DNA of 64,000 bases from Nostoc sp. NIES-3756. Its GTDB lineage: Bacteria > Cyanobacteriota > Cyanobacteriia > Cyanobacteriales > Nostocaceae. Of the stretch, positions 1-8,261 are shown in pieces. The DNA lies in the NCBI RefSeq assembly GCF_001548375.1, contig NZ_AP017295.1:3506501-3570500 (forward strand), read 5' to 3'. The position numbers and the translations under genes are program-made. Numbering within the stretch: the first letter of the stretch is position 1; each line of letters starts with the position of its first letter. The notes under the pieces were generated by a model. The model ran no database searches, was not told the origin of the DNA, and was given only the letters and a program-made list of their open reading frames with translations.

Positions 1-1042
1 TCTCTCCATAACTGAGGCTGGGGGTGTGCGTCTACGTGGTATAGACTGGTTTGCTTGGGTTACTGGTGGCGGTTCTAGCACTGTACTACTAACGGCAGAA
101 ACTGGTGTGGCAGAAGTGTTAGTAACTGGACAAGATGCGTGGATATTGACGGATGAAATTGAAGCGCAGCGTCTTAAGGATGAGGAATTACCACCAGATT
201 TTAAATTACACATCAATCCTTGGGCTGATCCTGTGGCGCGGGAGGCGTTTGTGCGTGAGGCTACTGATGGGGAAATTGTAATAAGCGATCGCCCCACTCC
301 GCAAGAGCAACCAATACCATTATCTCTATTAGCATATAAGCGGGTATTGTTACCAACAGAGTTAGACAGATATCGTCAACTCGGACAACAAGCCAGCGCC
401 GCCATGACAGAAGTGTTGCAAGCTGCACAACCAGATTGGACAGAATATCAGTTAGCGGGTGCTGGTGCAGAAGCATTATGGGCAAGAGGTATACATCCAG
501 CTTTAACATTAGTGGCGGGTGAGAGACGTTTACCTTTATATCGTCATGCTACAGCTACAGGGGAAAAGTTAGGACGGCAAGCAATGCTGGTGTTCTGCGC
601 TAGAGGCTATGGCTTGTTTGCTAACCTCACCAGATTTGTGTGCTTTGGTAACTTGACAAAAGAGGAAGCTGAATTACACCGTCATGTGCGCGAAATAGAA
701 GCCAAAGCCCTATCTGCATCTCAACCAGGAATGACGCTTGATGCAGTTTATTATGCTCTAGCTCAAGCTTATGAACAACATGGATTTCCTAACGCCATCC
801 GCGAACATCACCAGGGAGGAACTACAGGATATTTAGCTAGGGAAGTTGTAGCTAATCCCAGCACTACGGATAGTTTAACCGAAAATATGGCGATCGCTTG
901 GAACCCTAGCTTAACAGGTGCAAAGATTGAAGATACTTTCGTCATTCTCAAAGACGGCAAGTTAGAAAATCTCACGTATGATGCAAACTTCCCCAGCGTT
1001 GAAGTAGAGGGAAGATTACGCGCTGTACCGTTGGAGAAATAG
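1..1042 (+). CDS. M24 (creatinase/aminopeptidase-fold) protein, 5' end cut by the window
   Basis: Resembles M24 peptidases (Xaa-Pro aminopeptidase/creatinase fold). The first in-window start is a GTG at 26, but the frame is open to the left edge and begins directly in a conserved stretch (RGIDWFAWVTGG), so about 20 residues are probably missing. Counting from the GTG, residues 1-105 form the N-terminal domain and about 110-320 the pita-bread domain. The metal ligands are degenerate. The usual Asp in the first strand aligns with Phe190 (FCARGYG), the second Asp is Asn200 (NLTRF), and the histidine region reads EHHQGGTTGY. The terminal Glu-Asp (KIEDTFVI) is kept. Family membership is fairly secure. 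Activity as a two-metal peptidase is doubtful, and a creatinase-like or non-catalytic role is possible. Downstream lie repeats and then galK on the same strand. Confidence 0.75.
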   Translation, partial: LSITEAGGVRLRGIDWFAWVTGGGSSTVLLTAETGVAEVLVTGQDAWILTDEIEAQRLKDEELPPDFKLHINPWADPVAREAFVREATDGEIVISDRPTPQEQPIPLSLLAYKRVLLPTELDRYRQLGQQASAAMTEVLQAAQPDWTEYQLAGAGAEALWARGIHPALTLVAGERRLPLYRHATATGEKLGRQAMLVFCARGYGLFANLTRFVCFGNLTKEEAELHRHVREIEAKALSASQPGMTLDAVYYALAQAYEQHGFPNAIREHHQGGTTGYLAREVVANPSTTDSLTENMAIAWNPSLTGAKIEDTFVILKDGKLENLTYDANFPSVEVEGRLRAVPLEK

Positions 1043-1172
1043 TTATTAGTCATTAGTCATTAGTCAACAGTCCATAGTCAACCCTTCTCTACGAGACGCT
1101 ACGCGAACGACTTCTCCTAACGGAGACGCTGCGCGAACGCTCAGGGTAAACAGTCAACAGTCAACAGCTACC
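1043..1172. repeat. Heptamer repeats plus two copies of a GAGACGCTACGCGAACG-type element
   Basis: After the stop codon come tandem TTAGTCA-like heptamers (about 1044-1080). Then two near-identical 17-mers follow at 1093-1109 and 1123-1139, differing in one base. The same 17-mer occurs inverted near 49924-49944. Such short dispersed repeats are typical of Nostoc-group intergenic DNA. No gene is seen here. Confidence 0.7.
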
Positions 1173-1173
1173 T

Positions 1174-2244
1174 ATGACTTTCCAACAAATCTTTCACAAA
1201 CCACCCGAAACTCAAGCTAGTGCATCAGGAAGGGTGAACTTACTTGGTGAACATACCGACTACAACGATGGTTTTGTTCTACCAACAGCCATTCCTCAAC
1301 AGACAACAGTAAAGCTAGGTTTTAGTGATGATGGACAACATCACTTTTATTCAGAAAATTTGCAAGAGCATGTGAGTGTTTTAGATATTCATCATACACC
1401 TTCTGGATTTGCCAGTTATATTTTTGGCTGTATTGAGGTATTGAAAAAAGCCGGATACACTATTCCTTCGCTAAATGTATATGTTCAATCATCTGTGCCT
1501 ATGGGTTCTGGCTTATCTAGCAGTGCAGCTTTGGAAGTCGCAACACTACGGGCAATTCGTCAATTGCTGGATTTACCAATTGATGACGTAGAAATTGCTC
1601 AACTTTCCCAGCAAGCGGAAATTCATTATGCTGGTGTGCAATGCGGCATCATGGATCAAATGGCTTCTAGCCTTGCCGACACTCAACATATTTTGTTCTT
1701 AGATACTCGCACATTAGAACGTCGTATACTTCCTTTCCCTGAAGGCACAACAATTGTCATTATAGATAGCGGCGTACCCCGCACCTTAGCAACTAGTGGC
1801 TATAACCAGCGTCGTGCTGAGTGTGAGGAAGCAGCGAAATTGTTAGGAGTTATAGCATTACGAGATATTACTGATGCTAAAGTAACAGAAACATTACCAG
1901 AGCCGTTAAACCGTCGCGCTCGTCATGTAGTAACGGAAGATAACCGTGTTTTGGAAGTTGTGCAAGGAGTCACACCTGAGCGTTTTGGTGAATTGATGAA
2001 CGCATCTCACGCTAGTTTGCGGGATGATTATGAAGTCTCTGTACCAGCATTAGATAAATTGGTAGAAATTTTACAAAATACTCCTGGTGTATTTGGTGCA
2101 AGGCTAACGGGTGCAGGTTTTGGCGGCGCTTGTGTAGCATTAATGGCATTAGGTAAAGAAACAGCCGCAACTCAAGCCCTGGAACAATACAATCATGCAG
2201 GTTACACAGGGCGAATTTTAGTCCCTGAGTTTGATGCTAAGTAG
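1174..2244 (+). CDS. galK: Galactokinase
   Basis: Phosphorylates D-galactose to galactose-1-phosphate with ATP in the cytoplasm (Leloir pathway). The protein has 356 residues, slightly short for the family. It shows the galactokinase signature GRVNLLGEHTDYNDG at residues 19-33 and the GHMP ATP-binding motif PMGSGLSSSAA at 109-119. The catalytic-base motif GIMDQ has Asp at 161, and the C-terminal glycine-rich motif TGAGFGG lies near 315. No other Leloir gene (galT, galE) is adjacent. Neighbours are a cupin-like gene 42 nt downstream and, further on, a glycosidase and a second GHMP kinase, which suggests a loose sugar-use group. Confidence 0.93.
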   Translation: MTFQQIFHKPPETQASASGRVNLLGEHTDYNDGFVLPTAIPQQTTVKLGFSDDGQHHFYSENLQEHVSVLDIHHTPSGFASYIFGCIEVLKKAGYTIPSLNVYVQSSVPMGSGLSSSAALEVATLRAIRQLLDLPIDDVEIAQLSQQAEIHYAGVQCGIMDQMASSLADTQHILFLDTRTLERRILPFPEGTTIVIIDSGVPRTLATSGYNQRRAECEEAAKLLGVIALRDITDAKVTETLPEPLNRRARHVVTEDNRVLEVVQGVTPERFGELMNASHASLRDDYEVSVPALDKLVEILQNTPGVFGARLTGAGFGGACVALMALGKETAATQALEQYNHAGYTGRILVPEFDAK

Positions 2245-2286
2245 GGGGATAAAAACGAAATTCTTCATTTTGAATTTTGAATTACT

Positions 2287-2685
2287 ATGATGCAGCCTAA
2301 AGTTATTTTTGGAAATGCAGTCAGCGAAGGGGCGAGTCGCTGGGGTTGGTTTATGGGACACTTTATTACTCCAGATGATGATCCGCGTTCAACTACAGTA
2401 CTAGAAATAAAGTGGGGTATTCATCAAGCAGGAGACTGTAGAACTGAGTGGGCGGTAAATAATCAAGCTGCTACTCTTTCCATCTTGATTAATGGTAAAT
2501 TTTGCCTGCAATTTGAGGATGAGGAAATTACTTTATCTCGTGAGGGTGACTATGTGCTGTGGTGTGCAGGTGTGCCGCATTGTTGGATTGCTCAGTCTGA
2601 CTGTACTATTCTGACTGTGAGATGGCCTTCAGTACCAAATGATAGTGTTGGAGTAGGTTTGCCCACAGTGGGGAACAGCCAGTAG
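2287..2685 (+). CDS. Cupin-like small protein of unknown function
   Basis: 132 residues, predicted all-beta, soluble, with no signal peptide. The pattern GDYVLWCAGVPHCW at about residues 87-100 resembles the second cupin motif (G-x5-P-x-G/H). The usual first HxH motif is absent, so metal binding is uncertain. The gene lies 42 nt after galK on the same strand and may be cotranscribed. Its last codons and stop fall at the edge of a dispersed inverted repeat (2682-2736), so the TAG stop is inside that repeat. Function not known; homologues may carry a misleading signal peptidase label, but no serine/lysine peptidase signature is visible. Confidence 0.65.
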   Translation: MMQPKVIFGNAVSEGASRWGWFMGHFITPDDDPRSTTVLEIKWGIHQAGDCRTEWAVNNQAATLSILINGKFCLQFEDEEITLSREGDYVLWCAGVPHCWIAQSDCTILTVRWPSVPNDSVGVGLPTVGNSQ

Positions 2686-2736
2686 GTTGGGCATTGTCCA
2701 CCAATAAAATTACATCGTGGGCAATGCCCACCCTAC
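2682..2736. repeat. Inverted dispersed repeat, GGGCAATGCCCACCCTAC type
   Basis: Two arms of about 20 bases (2682-2701 and 2717-2736) are imperfect inverted copies around a 15-base AT-rich loop. Related copies are at 38860-38913 and, degenerate, at 32759-32783. The left arm contains the stop codon of the cupin-like gene. The element can fold into a hairpin in RNA and may act as a transcription end. Confidence 0.7.
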
Positions 2737-2880
2737 TATATTGTTTACATAACAAATATTTTACTTACTCTTAATAGATGAGTTCGCTTAAATAACTAAA
2801 GTTACTAACAGTAATTTTCATAAAAATTAACGGGCTAAATATTAGTAAATTACGCTATTATCGACTAGCAATTACAAAAA

Positions 2881-3750
2881 ATGCGGCTAGAGCCTTATTT
2901 AACTCAGGCTCTAAAGCTATTAATAAAGAGGTTAAGACAAATGGTTCAGAGTATAGGCGGTATGGCTAAATATTCGGCTGCCGACCTAGATCGATTTGCT
3001 CAAGAATTGAATCGAGACGGAATTTGTGTGATTCGTAATCTTTTTGAGCAAAAATTGATTAATGAGTGGTTGGAAGCTTTTGAAAAGTTATTTTACGATC
3101 GCAAAAACCAACCGGGTGGTTTAGCTCCCCGTGAAATTTCTCGTTATTATTTGACTTTGCCTTGGGTTGAGCCGTTTGCTAATCAGATGGTTTTTGCCAA
3201 CCCGGTGATTATGGGTATTCTTGAGCGCGTATTTTATCAAGAATACGTCATGGTGCAGATGGGGGTTGATGTCCCGTTTCAGGGTTCAGATTATCAAGAA
3301 ACCCATCGGGACTTTCGCCCATTATTTAACGATCGCATCGTTACCCCACTTTACGCCCTAGCAGTTAACTTTCCCTTGGTAGAAGTAACCGCAGATAACG
3401 GCCCTTTCCAAATGGCGCGGGGAACCCATCTTTTACCAAAAGAAGAAGGATTACAAAAAATAGCCTCTGGTGAAATCCCGATGGAATCTTTTTATATGCA
3501 GCCGGGAGATGTGATTGTGCGATCGCCCCTAGCACTGCACAGGGGTTCTCCCAATGGCACAAACAAGCCAAGACCGATGGTAGTCATGGGTTACGCCATG
3601 CACTGGTTACATACACCAAAGGTAGATTTGACCTTACCACAAGACTATTATGATAGTCTCCCCGAAGAACTCAGGCAGATGCTACGGTGTGAAGTCGTAG
3701 AAGAATTGCCTAAGGATAAAACCGAAACTTACATCAATTTTAAATATTAG
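2881..3750 (+). CDS. Phytanoyl-CoA dioxygenase (PhyH) family oxygenase
   Basis: Fe(II)/2-oxoglutarate-dependent oxygenase fold, 289 residues. The iron triad is visible as H142-x-D144 (ETHRDFRP) and H220 (LALHRGSP). Arg231 lies at the position expected to bind 2-oxoglutarate. The substrate cannot be told from sequence; family members hydroxylate lipids, small natural products or mercaptohistidines. The first ATG (2881) gives an N-terminal basic stretch. In-frame ATGs at residues 21 and 28 (MAKYSAADLDRF) are plausible alternative starts, because homology should begin near the latter. The 195-bp upstream gap is AT-rich and contains the inverted repeat at 2682-2736. Confidence 0.85.
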   Translation: MRLEPYLTQALKLLIKRLRQMVQSIGGMAKYSAADLDRFAQELNRDGICVIRNLFEQKLINEWLEAFEKLFYDRKNQPGGLAPREISRYYLTLPWVEPFANQMVFANPVIMGILERVFYQEYVMVQMGVDVPFQGSDYQETHRDFRPLFNDRIVTPLYALAVNFPLVEVTADNGPFQMARGTHLLPKEEGLQKIASGEIPMESFYMQPGDVIVRSPLALHRGSPNGTNKPRPMVVMGYAMHWLHTPKVDLTLPQDYYDSLPEELRQMLRCEVVEELPKDKTETYINFKY

Positions 3751-3821
3751 TCATTGGTCATTAGTCATTAGTTATAAATTTTGACTATGGACTGTTGACT
3801 GTTGACTATGGACTATTGACT
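3751..3821. repeat. Heptamer repeat tract (TTAGTCA / TTGACTATGGACTG)
   Basis: Tandem degenerate heptamers fill the gap between the PhyH and GH43 genes. A TTG inside the tract (3795) opens the GH43 frame, adding nine repeat-encoded residues if it were used. Confidence 0.75.
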
Positions 3822-4844
3822 ATGAACTATACAAACCCAGTTTATGACGGTTATTTTGCCGATCCCTTTGTTTGGCAACATGAGGGCGTGTATTATGCGA
3901 TCGGCACAGGTGCGGCTGAGGCGGAAGGAAATGTAGACGAGATTGATATTGCTCACAAATCCCGTGTGTTTCCTCTGTTGCGTTCCTTCGATTTTGTCAA
4001 TTGGCATTTTGTGGGTAATGCACTGTTACGACCAGACCCAGCCCTTGGTGATAATTTTTGGGCCCCTGAAGTTGCTTACAGTGATGGACTGTTTTACCTC
4101 TATTATTCTGTAGGACATGAGGACAAGAATCATCAATTACGTGTAGCTACTAGCGATAGTCCCTTGGGGCCTTATCAAGATGTTGGTGTTACCCTTGTAA
4201 ATCCTGATTCTTGTCCCTTCGCCATTGACCCGCACCCATTCCGTGATGACGATGGGCAGTGGTATCTATTTTACGCCCGTGATTTTCTCGATACAGAAGC
4301 TGGTGTACATGCAGGTACGGCGTTGGTTGTGGATAGGTTACAAACCATGACACAACTTGCTGGCGAAAGTAAGGTAGTTTTACGGGCGCGATCACCTTGG
4401 CAACGGTTTTTAGCCAATCGTTTGATGTATGGTGAAATCTACGATTGGCACACCTTAGAAGGCCCATGTGTGCGTAAGCATGAAGGTAAATACTATTGCT
4501 TTTATAGTGGTGGACGCTGGGAAACTGAAGACTATGGTGTAGATTATGGCATAGCTGATCATGTGATGGGGCCTTACTCTGATGTAGGGAACGAAGCTGG
4601 GCCACGAGTGCTAAAGTCTGTGCCTAATTTTGTCAGAGGGCCAGGACATAATTCTATTGTTGTTGGGCCAGATGGTCAAACTAAGTATGTCGTCTACCAC
4701 GCTTGGACACATAATATGGATAAGCGGCAAATCTGTTTAGATAAACTCATCTGGACACCAGAAGGGCCACGTTGCCAAGGCCCTACTTGGACATCCCAGA
4801 CTATAGCAGAAGGCAGAAGGCAGGAGGCAGGAGGCAGGAGGTAA
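3822..4844 (+). CDS. Glycoside hydrolase family 43 (beta-xylosidase / arabinanase-like)
   Basis: Five-bladed beta-propeller glycosidase, 340 residues from the ATG at 3822. The upstream TTG at 3795 would only add residues encoded by heptamer repeats and is rejected. The family catalytic triad is visible: base Asp14 (GYFADPF), pKa-modulating Asp136 (FAIDPHPF) and acid Glu213 (TLEGPCV). No signal peptide is seen, so the enzyme looks cytoplasmic or is exported by other means. Likely substrates are arabinose- or xylose-containing oligosaccharides. The last eight or so codons run into a purine-rich repeat (GGCAGGAGG units), so the C-terminus RRQEAGGRR is repeat-derived. It lies near galK and a GHMP kinase. 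Confidence 0.88.
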   Translation: MNYTNPVYDGYFADPFVWQHEGVYYAIGTGAAEAEGNVDEIDIAHKSRVFPLLRSFDFVNWHFVGNALLRPDPALGDNFWAPEVAYSDGLFYLYYSVGHEDKNHQLRVATSDSPLGPYQDVGVTLVNPDSCPFAIDPHPFRDDDGQWYLFYARDFLDTEAGVHAGTALVVDRLQTMTQLAGESKVVLRARSPWQRFLANRLMYGEIYDWHTLEGPCVRKHEGKYYCFYSGGRWETEDYGVDYGIADHVMGPYSDVGNEAGPRVLKSVPNFVRGPGHNSIVVGPDGQTKYVVYHAWTHNMDKRQICLDKLIWTPEGPRCQGPTWTSQTIAEGRRQEAGGRR

Positions 4845-4863
4845 AACAGTTAGTAGTAACCTG

Positions 4864-4954
4864 AGTTCGGGATAAGCTGAAAAGCTGATGCTCACGTTGG
4901 CTACAACACCTATTCTTTCGTGGAAAGAATAAGAAAATAGCCTTAACCCGAACT
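4864..4954. mobile_element. Possible MITE-like element with 13-bp terminal inverted repeats
   Basis: Arms AGTTCGGGATAAG (4864-4876) and CTTAACCCGAACT (4942-4954) match as inverted repeats at 12 of 13 positions. They enclose a 9-bp perfect internal hairpin, TATTCTTTC / GAAAGAATA, at 4911-4931. The 91-bp size and lack of coding sequence fit a miniature inverted-repeat element. No target duplication could be established by eye. Confidence 0.45.
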
Positions 4955-4980
4955 GACGTTAGTAGTAGCTTTGACACATC

Positions 4981-5010
4981 AGTAGAGACGTTCCATCCAA
5001 TGTCTCTACT
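4981..5010. repeat. Short palindromic repeat
   Basis: Perfect 9-bp arms AGTAGAGAC (4981-4989) and GTCTCTACT (5002-5010) with a 12-base spacer. It lies between the convergent ends of the GH43 and GHMP kinase genes and could terminate both. Confidence 0.6.
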
Positions 5011-5046
5011 ATTTGCTGGGATTGCATAGAGAATGGGCGGTGAGTC

Positions 5047-6108
5047 TTAAACTTTTCTACTGAGTTGGGAAATAGTTAACTGTAACGCTTGCATTTGCGG
5101 AAAATCACGCTTAATAATTTCGATGACTTTTGTTTGACTCTCTTGATTTTCAACAATCAGTTGTGCAGTGCCATCACCTTGAGAACCTACACCTTTTCCT
5201 CCAAAAATATAAGGACTCAGAGGCTCGTGATTAAGAAGTTGATGCAGTTTGTTTGCAGTTAATTGTTCTGGACAAGCTGGTACTACATGCTGATCAAATT
5301 CAGCTTGGGCTTTTGTCATCAAAGTTCCCAGAAGTTGGGCATCTCCTTGTTGTATTGCTTTCACTGCTGCTTGGGTAATTTCCGAGCTAATATAACCTAA
5401 ATATTTCTGCACATTTTGCTGAATCTGATTAGTAGCGAAAGGATAACATTCATTTAATCTTTTGAGTATTTCTTGTGTGTTTTTGTTACCTCCGAGATCA
5501 ACAATTACCAAAAATAAATCCTGGCTAACTTCTATCTCAATGATCTCAATTTGTTCACCATCAAATATCATCAAGATGGGACGATTTCCATAAGCACAAG
5601 CCTGATCCATACGACCGCAGAGACTAGGAGTGGTTCTTTCTCCTAAGTAAGCCATCTCCATTTCTTCACGAATTGTCATCTTCAAGTTATATAGACGATT
5701 AAAAGCGCGAGCAATCAGCACACAAAAGGCAGCACTTGAAGATAATCCCTTTTGGATAGGTAAGTCGGTGAGATAATTATCAATTTCAAGTCCGCCGACA
5801 CCATAACGAATCAGAAATTGATAAGCAGTACCAGCAGCATAACTAAAAAAACCGCCTTGTTGAGCTACATACTGGAGGGTATGCGATTCCATTGGTAATC
5901 TGAGCGGTTCATAACGTTTGCCGTCATTAAGAGAAGCATGAATAATTAACTCAGTAGGATGAGGCTTAACATCGGCATAAATTCCTTGATTAGTTCCAAC
6001 AATTAAGGTATAGCCCTTTTCGATTTGAGGATTAATCTGGCGATATTCTCCGGCCCAATCGCTGTGTTCTCCGAACAAACAAAGACGGCCAGGCACAAAG
6101 ATTCTCAT
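5047..6108 (-). CDS. GHMP-family sugar kinase
   Basis: 353-residue kinase of the galactokinase/homoserine/mevalonate family. The N-terminus PGRLCLFGEHSDWAG (residues 6-20) resembles the sugar-binding signature of sugar-1-kinases. The ATP motif QKGLSSSAA is at 119-127, GRMDQ with a likely catalytic Asp168 at 165-169, and a third glycine-rich motif (GGKGVGSQGDG) near 300. The sugar is unknown; galactose, arabinose, glucuronate or fucose-type substrates are possible. It is transcribed towards the GH43 gene, so the two are convergent. With galK nearby, the region codes for two distinct sugar-1-kinases. Confidence 0.8.
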   Translation of the reverse strand: MRIFVPGRLCLFGEHSDWAGEYRQINPQIEKGYTLIVGTNQGIYADVKPHPTELIIHASLNDGKRYEPLRLPMESHTLQYVAQQGGFFSYAAGTAYQFLIRYGVGGLEIDNYLTDLPIQKGLSSSAAFCVLIARAFNRLYNLKMTIREEMEMAYLGERTTPSLCGRMDQACAYGNRPILMIFDGEQIEIIEIEVSQDLFLVIVDLGGNKNTQEILKRLNECYPFATNQIQQNVQKYLGYISSEITQAAVKAIQQGDAQLLGTLMTKAQAEFDQHVVPACPEQLTANKLHQLLNHEPLSPYIFGGKGVGSQGDGTAQLIVENQESQTKVIEIIKRDFPQMQALQLTISQLSRKV

Positions 6109-6191
6109 TTTCTGTTTCTTGTTGTTAATCGAGGTATATAATATCGTGATTAATTTCCATCAACAAGGGCTATTGCTGTGATTAAAAACTT

Positions 6192-6728
6192 TTAAGCGGG
6201 TGATTGTTCGGGCGATTGTTCGTAAGCTGTGCCTTGCAACAACAAGTTAACTAACGGTGATGCCATCAGTGTAGTTAGTATTGCCATAATCACCATGATG
6301 GTGAATAAAGTTGGTGTGATAATCCCTTGTTCTAAACCAATATTCAGGATAATTAATTCCATCAAACCGCGAGCATTCATTAATACACCAATAGTTGCCG
6401 ACTCGCGCCAGTTTACTCCTGCCATTTTTGCTGCTAGCATACAGGCGACACCTTTACCAAGAATGGCGATCGCTAAAATTAATCCGGTGAAAGCCCACAA
6501 TAAAGGTGTATTCACCAGTCTAACTTCTGTATTCAGTCCTGAGAAAACAAAGAATATTGGTAGCAAAAACCCAGTTGTCAAAAACTCAATGCGATCGCGC
6601 ACTTGTTGGGCAAATTCTCCCCGTGGCATTGCTGTACCTAAAATAAATGCACCAAACACTGCATATATACCAACTGCATCAGTCAGCCAAGAACATAACA
6701 TTAAAACCTCAGTGGTATCATCTTTCAT
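6192..6728 (-). pseudogene. Cation/proton antiporter (CPA2/KefB-like), C-terminal membrane remnant
   Basis: 178 codons matching the last six or so transmembrane segments of Na+/H+ exchangers. Recognisable pieces are IYAVFGAFILGTAMPRG and, later, GVLMNARGLMELIILNIGL. Whole proteins have about 12 segments in 380 or more residues, so half of the transport domain is missing. Upstream in frame there is a stop codon within six codons, and the antiporter-like sequence ends abruptly near 6728, next to a HIP1 octamer at 6732-6739. The other side of that site is a pentapeptide-repeat fragment. Reading: a 5'-deleted remnant, unlikely to transport. Confidence 0.75.
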
Positions 6729-6731
6729 GGC

Positions 6732-6854
6732 GCGATCGCAGATTTACACGCAGCCAATTTACATCAAGCAGCATTAGAAAGAGCCAATTTGAGCGGAGCT
6801 AATCTAGAGAAGGCTAATTTTAGAGGGGACTATTTTAGAAGGTGGCGACAGTAG
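6732..6854 (+). pseudogene. Pentapeptide-repeat protein, C-terminal fragment
   Basis: On the plus strand the frame reads ADLHAANLHQAALERANLSG and continues with ANLEKANFRG to a TAG at 6852-6854. This is the A(D/N)LxX pattern of pentapeptide-repeat proteins. There is no start codon or N-terminal part; the frame begins at the HIP1 site that also ends the antiporter remnant. The about 40 codons therefore look like the tail of a gene lost by a deletion or inversion. Too short to have a known function. Confidence 0.6.
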
Positions 6855-6896
6855 TTTGGCAACCTGAAGATTCAATACTTATTACGAGAGTAAAGC

Positions 6897-6918
6897 CATC
6901 ACCCCATTCAGGGTGATG
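6897..6918. terminator. Hairpin between the sigma factor gene and the pentapeptide remnant
   Basis: Perfect 8-bp stem CATCACCC / GGGTGATG with a 6-base loop, 14 bases past the sigma factor stop codon. No clear U-run follows on either strand, so it is a weak terminator candidate. Confidence 0.45.
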
Positions 6919-6931
6919 CTCATAGCAGCTA

Positions 6932-7903
6932 TTAAGAGGAAAGATACTGCTCAATTGATGGATGTTGACGACGCAGAGCAGTCATTGCTTGTTGCTGAAT
7001 TTGACGTACTCGCTCTCGACTCACATTCAGCTTCTCGCCAATCTGAGCTAGGCTTCGTTCTTGATTATCCAACAGTCCGAAGCGCAAGATTAATACTTCT
7101 CGCTGCACGGGTTTGAGTGATGCTAACAAATCATTTAAGTCTTGACGCAACAACTCTTGGGTGATCTGTTCATTGGGGGATACACCCTCATCCGCTAGTA
7201 GTTCGCTTAGTTCGGTATCTTGGTTATCTCCGACTTTCAAATCTAGAGAAATTGTCCCGCTAGCTGCACTGAGATATTCTCGAATTTGGCTGGGTTCTAA
7301 GTCCACTTTCTGAGCAATTTCGGCAACAGTAGCACGACGACCCAAGGTTTGAAATAGTTCTCGCTGTATCTTTTTGATTTGATTCAGTTTCTCGTTAACG
7401 TGAATCGGTAGCCTGACTGTGCGAGATTTTTCGGCGATCGCTCTAGTAATTGCTTGACTAATCCACCAATATATATATGTTGATAACTTATAACCTCGGT
7501 TGGGGTCAAACTTCTCTACACCCCTTTGTAAACCGATCGCTCCTTCTTGAACTAAGTCCAAAAACTCCAGATTGCGGCGCTGATATTTTTTCGCAACGGA
7601 AACTACCAGCCGCAAATTTGCTGTAATCATCTTTTGCTTGGCTCGTTTTCCTTTGTGAAGTATTTGATTTATTTCCGCTTCGGTTTTGTTTACAAAATTC
7701 GCTAATTCTGCTAACGTTGGCTCTCGTTGCAATTGTTCACTAAGCTGCTGCTTTTGCTCGTCAATGGCAATCATTTGCTGTACTTGCCTGCCATAAGTTA
7801 TTTCTTGGTCTGATGTTAATAAAGGGAACTGACCAATCTCTTGCAAATAAACGCGAACCATGTCAGAACTCAGGCTAGACATACAACTTTCAAAACTCTC
7901 CAC
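6932..7903 (-). CDS. Group 2 sigma-70 RNA polymerase sigma factor (SigB/C/D/E type)
   Basis: Non-essential alternative sigma factor, 323 residues. Region 1.2 (SDMVRVYLQEIGQFPLLT) is near residues 13-30, and regions 2.1-2.4 span about 90-165 (LRLVVSVAKKYQ, YKLSTYIYWWISQAI). Region 3 follows, and region 4.2 is the helix-turn-helix SLAQIGEKLNVSRERVRQI near 284-302. The long N-terminal extension of the principal sigma factor is missing, which places it in group 2. Group 2 factors in cyanobacteria respond to nitrogen, carbon or light stress; which paralogue this is cannot be decided by eye. It is transcribed alone towards the gene remnants. Confidence 0.92.
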   Translation of the reverse strand: MESFESCMSSLSSDMVRVYLQEIGQFPLLTSDQEITYGRQVQQMIAIDEQKQQLSEQLQREPTLAELANFVNKTEAEINQILHKGKRAKQKMITANLRLVVSVAKKYQRRNLEFLDLVQEGAIGLQRGVEKFDPNRGYKLSTYIYWWISQAITRAIAEKSRTVRLPIHVNEKLNQIKKIQRELFQTLGRRATVAEIAQKVDLEPSQIREYLSAASGTISLDLKVGDNQDTELSELLADEGVSPNEQITQELLRQDLNDLLASLKPVQREVLILRFGLLDNQERSLAQIGEKLNVSRERVRQIQQQAMTALRRQHPSIEQYLSS

Positions 7904-8261
7904 AATTAGACAGAATTAAAAGTATAAAGCAAATAGCCTCTGTTTTTAATAAAAAAATCAACTTAAAATTAAAACCGCTATAATTTAGATTTTTGTGGAG
8001 AAAGTTCTAACTTATGGTATAGTCATTACTGGGTCATAGCTATTAGCTAATTGTGTATTACCATAACCAATAACCAATTAGCAACCTCTACAATATTCTG
8101 GATGTTAAGAGAAAAATAAATTTTATCTTTCATATGAAGATAAAATAGTAATTAATTGACAGTTTTTATGCAAAATAATAAATGTCTGCAATAGTTAAAA
8201 AAGGAGTGTTTGACTAACTGCGATCGCCTACGGCGGGGCGGAGCATCATCGTCAAAAAACT
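7904..8261. other. Intergenic region upstream of the sigma factor gene
   Basis: AT-rich; should hold the sigma factor promoter. It contains imperfect inverted copies of GCTAATTG / CAATTAGC around 8050-8085 and ends with the dispersed repeat at 8220-8253. No coding sequence seen. Confidence 0.5.
8220..8253. repeat. Dispersed HIP1-containing repeat (GCGATCGCCTACGGCGGGGC type)
   Basis: A 34-base GC-rich element starting with HIP1. Close relatives sit inside two coding regions in this window, at 37750-37781 and 44498-44530. Confidence 0.6.
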
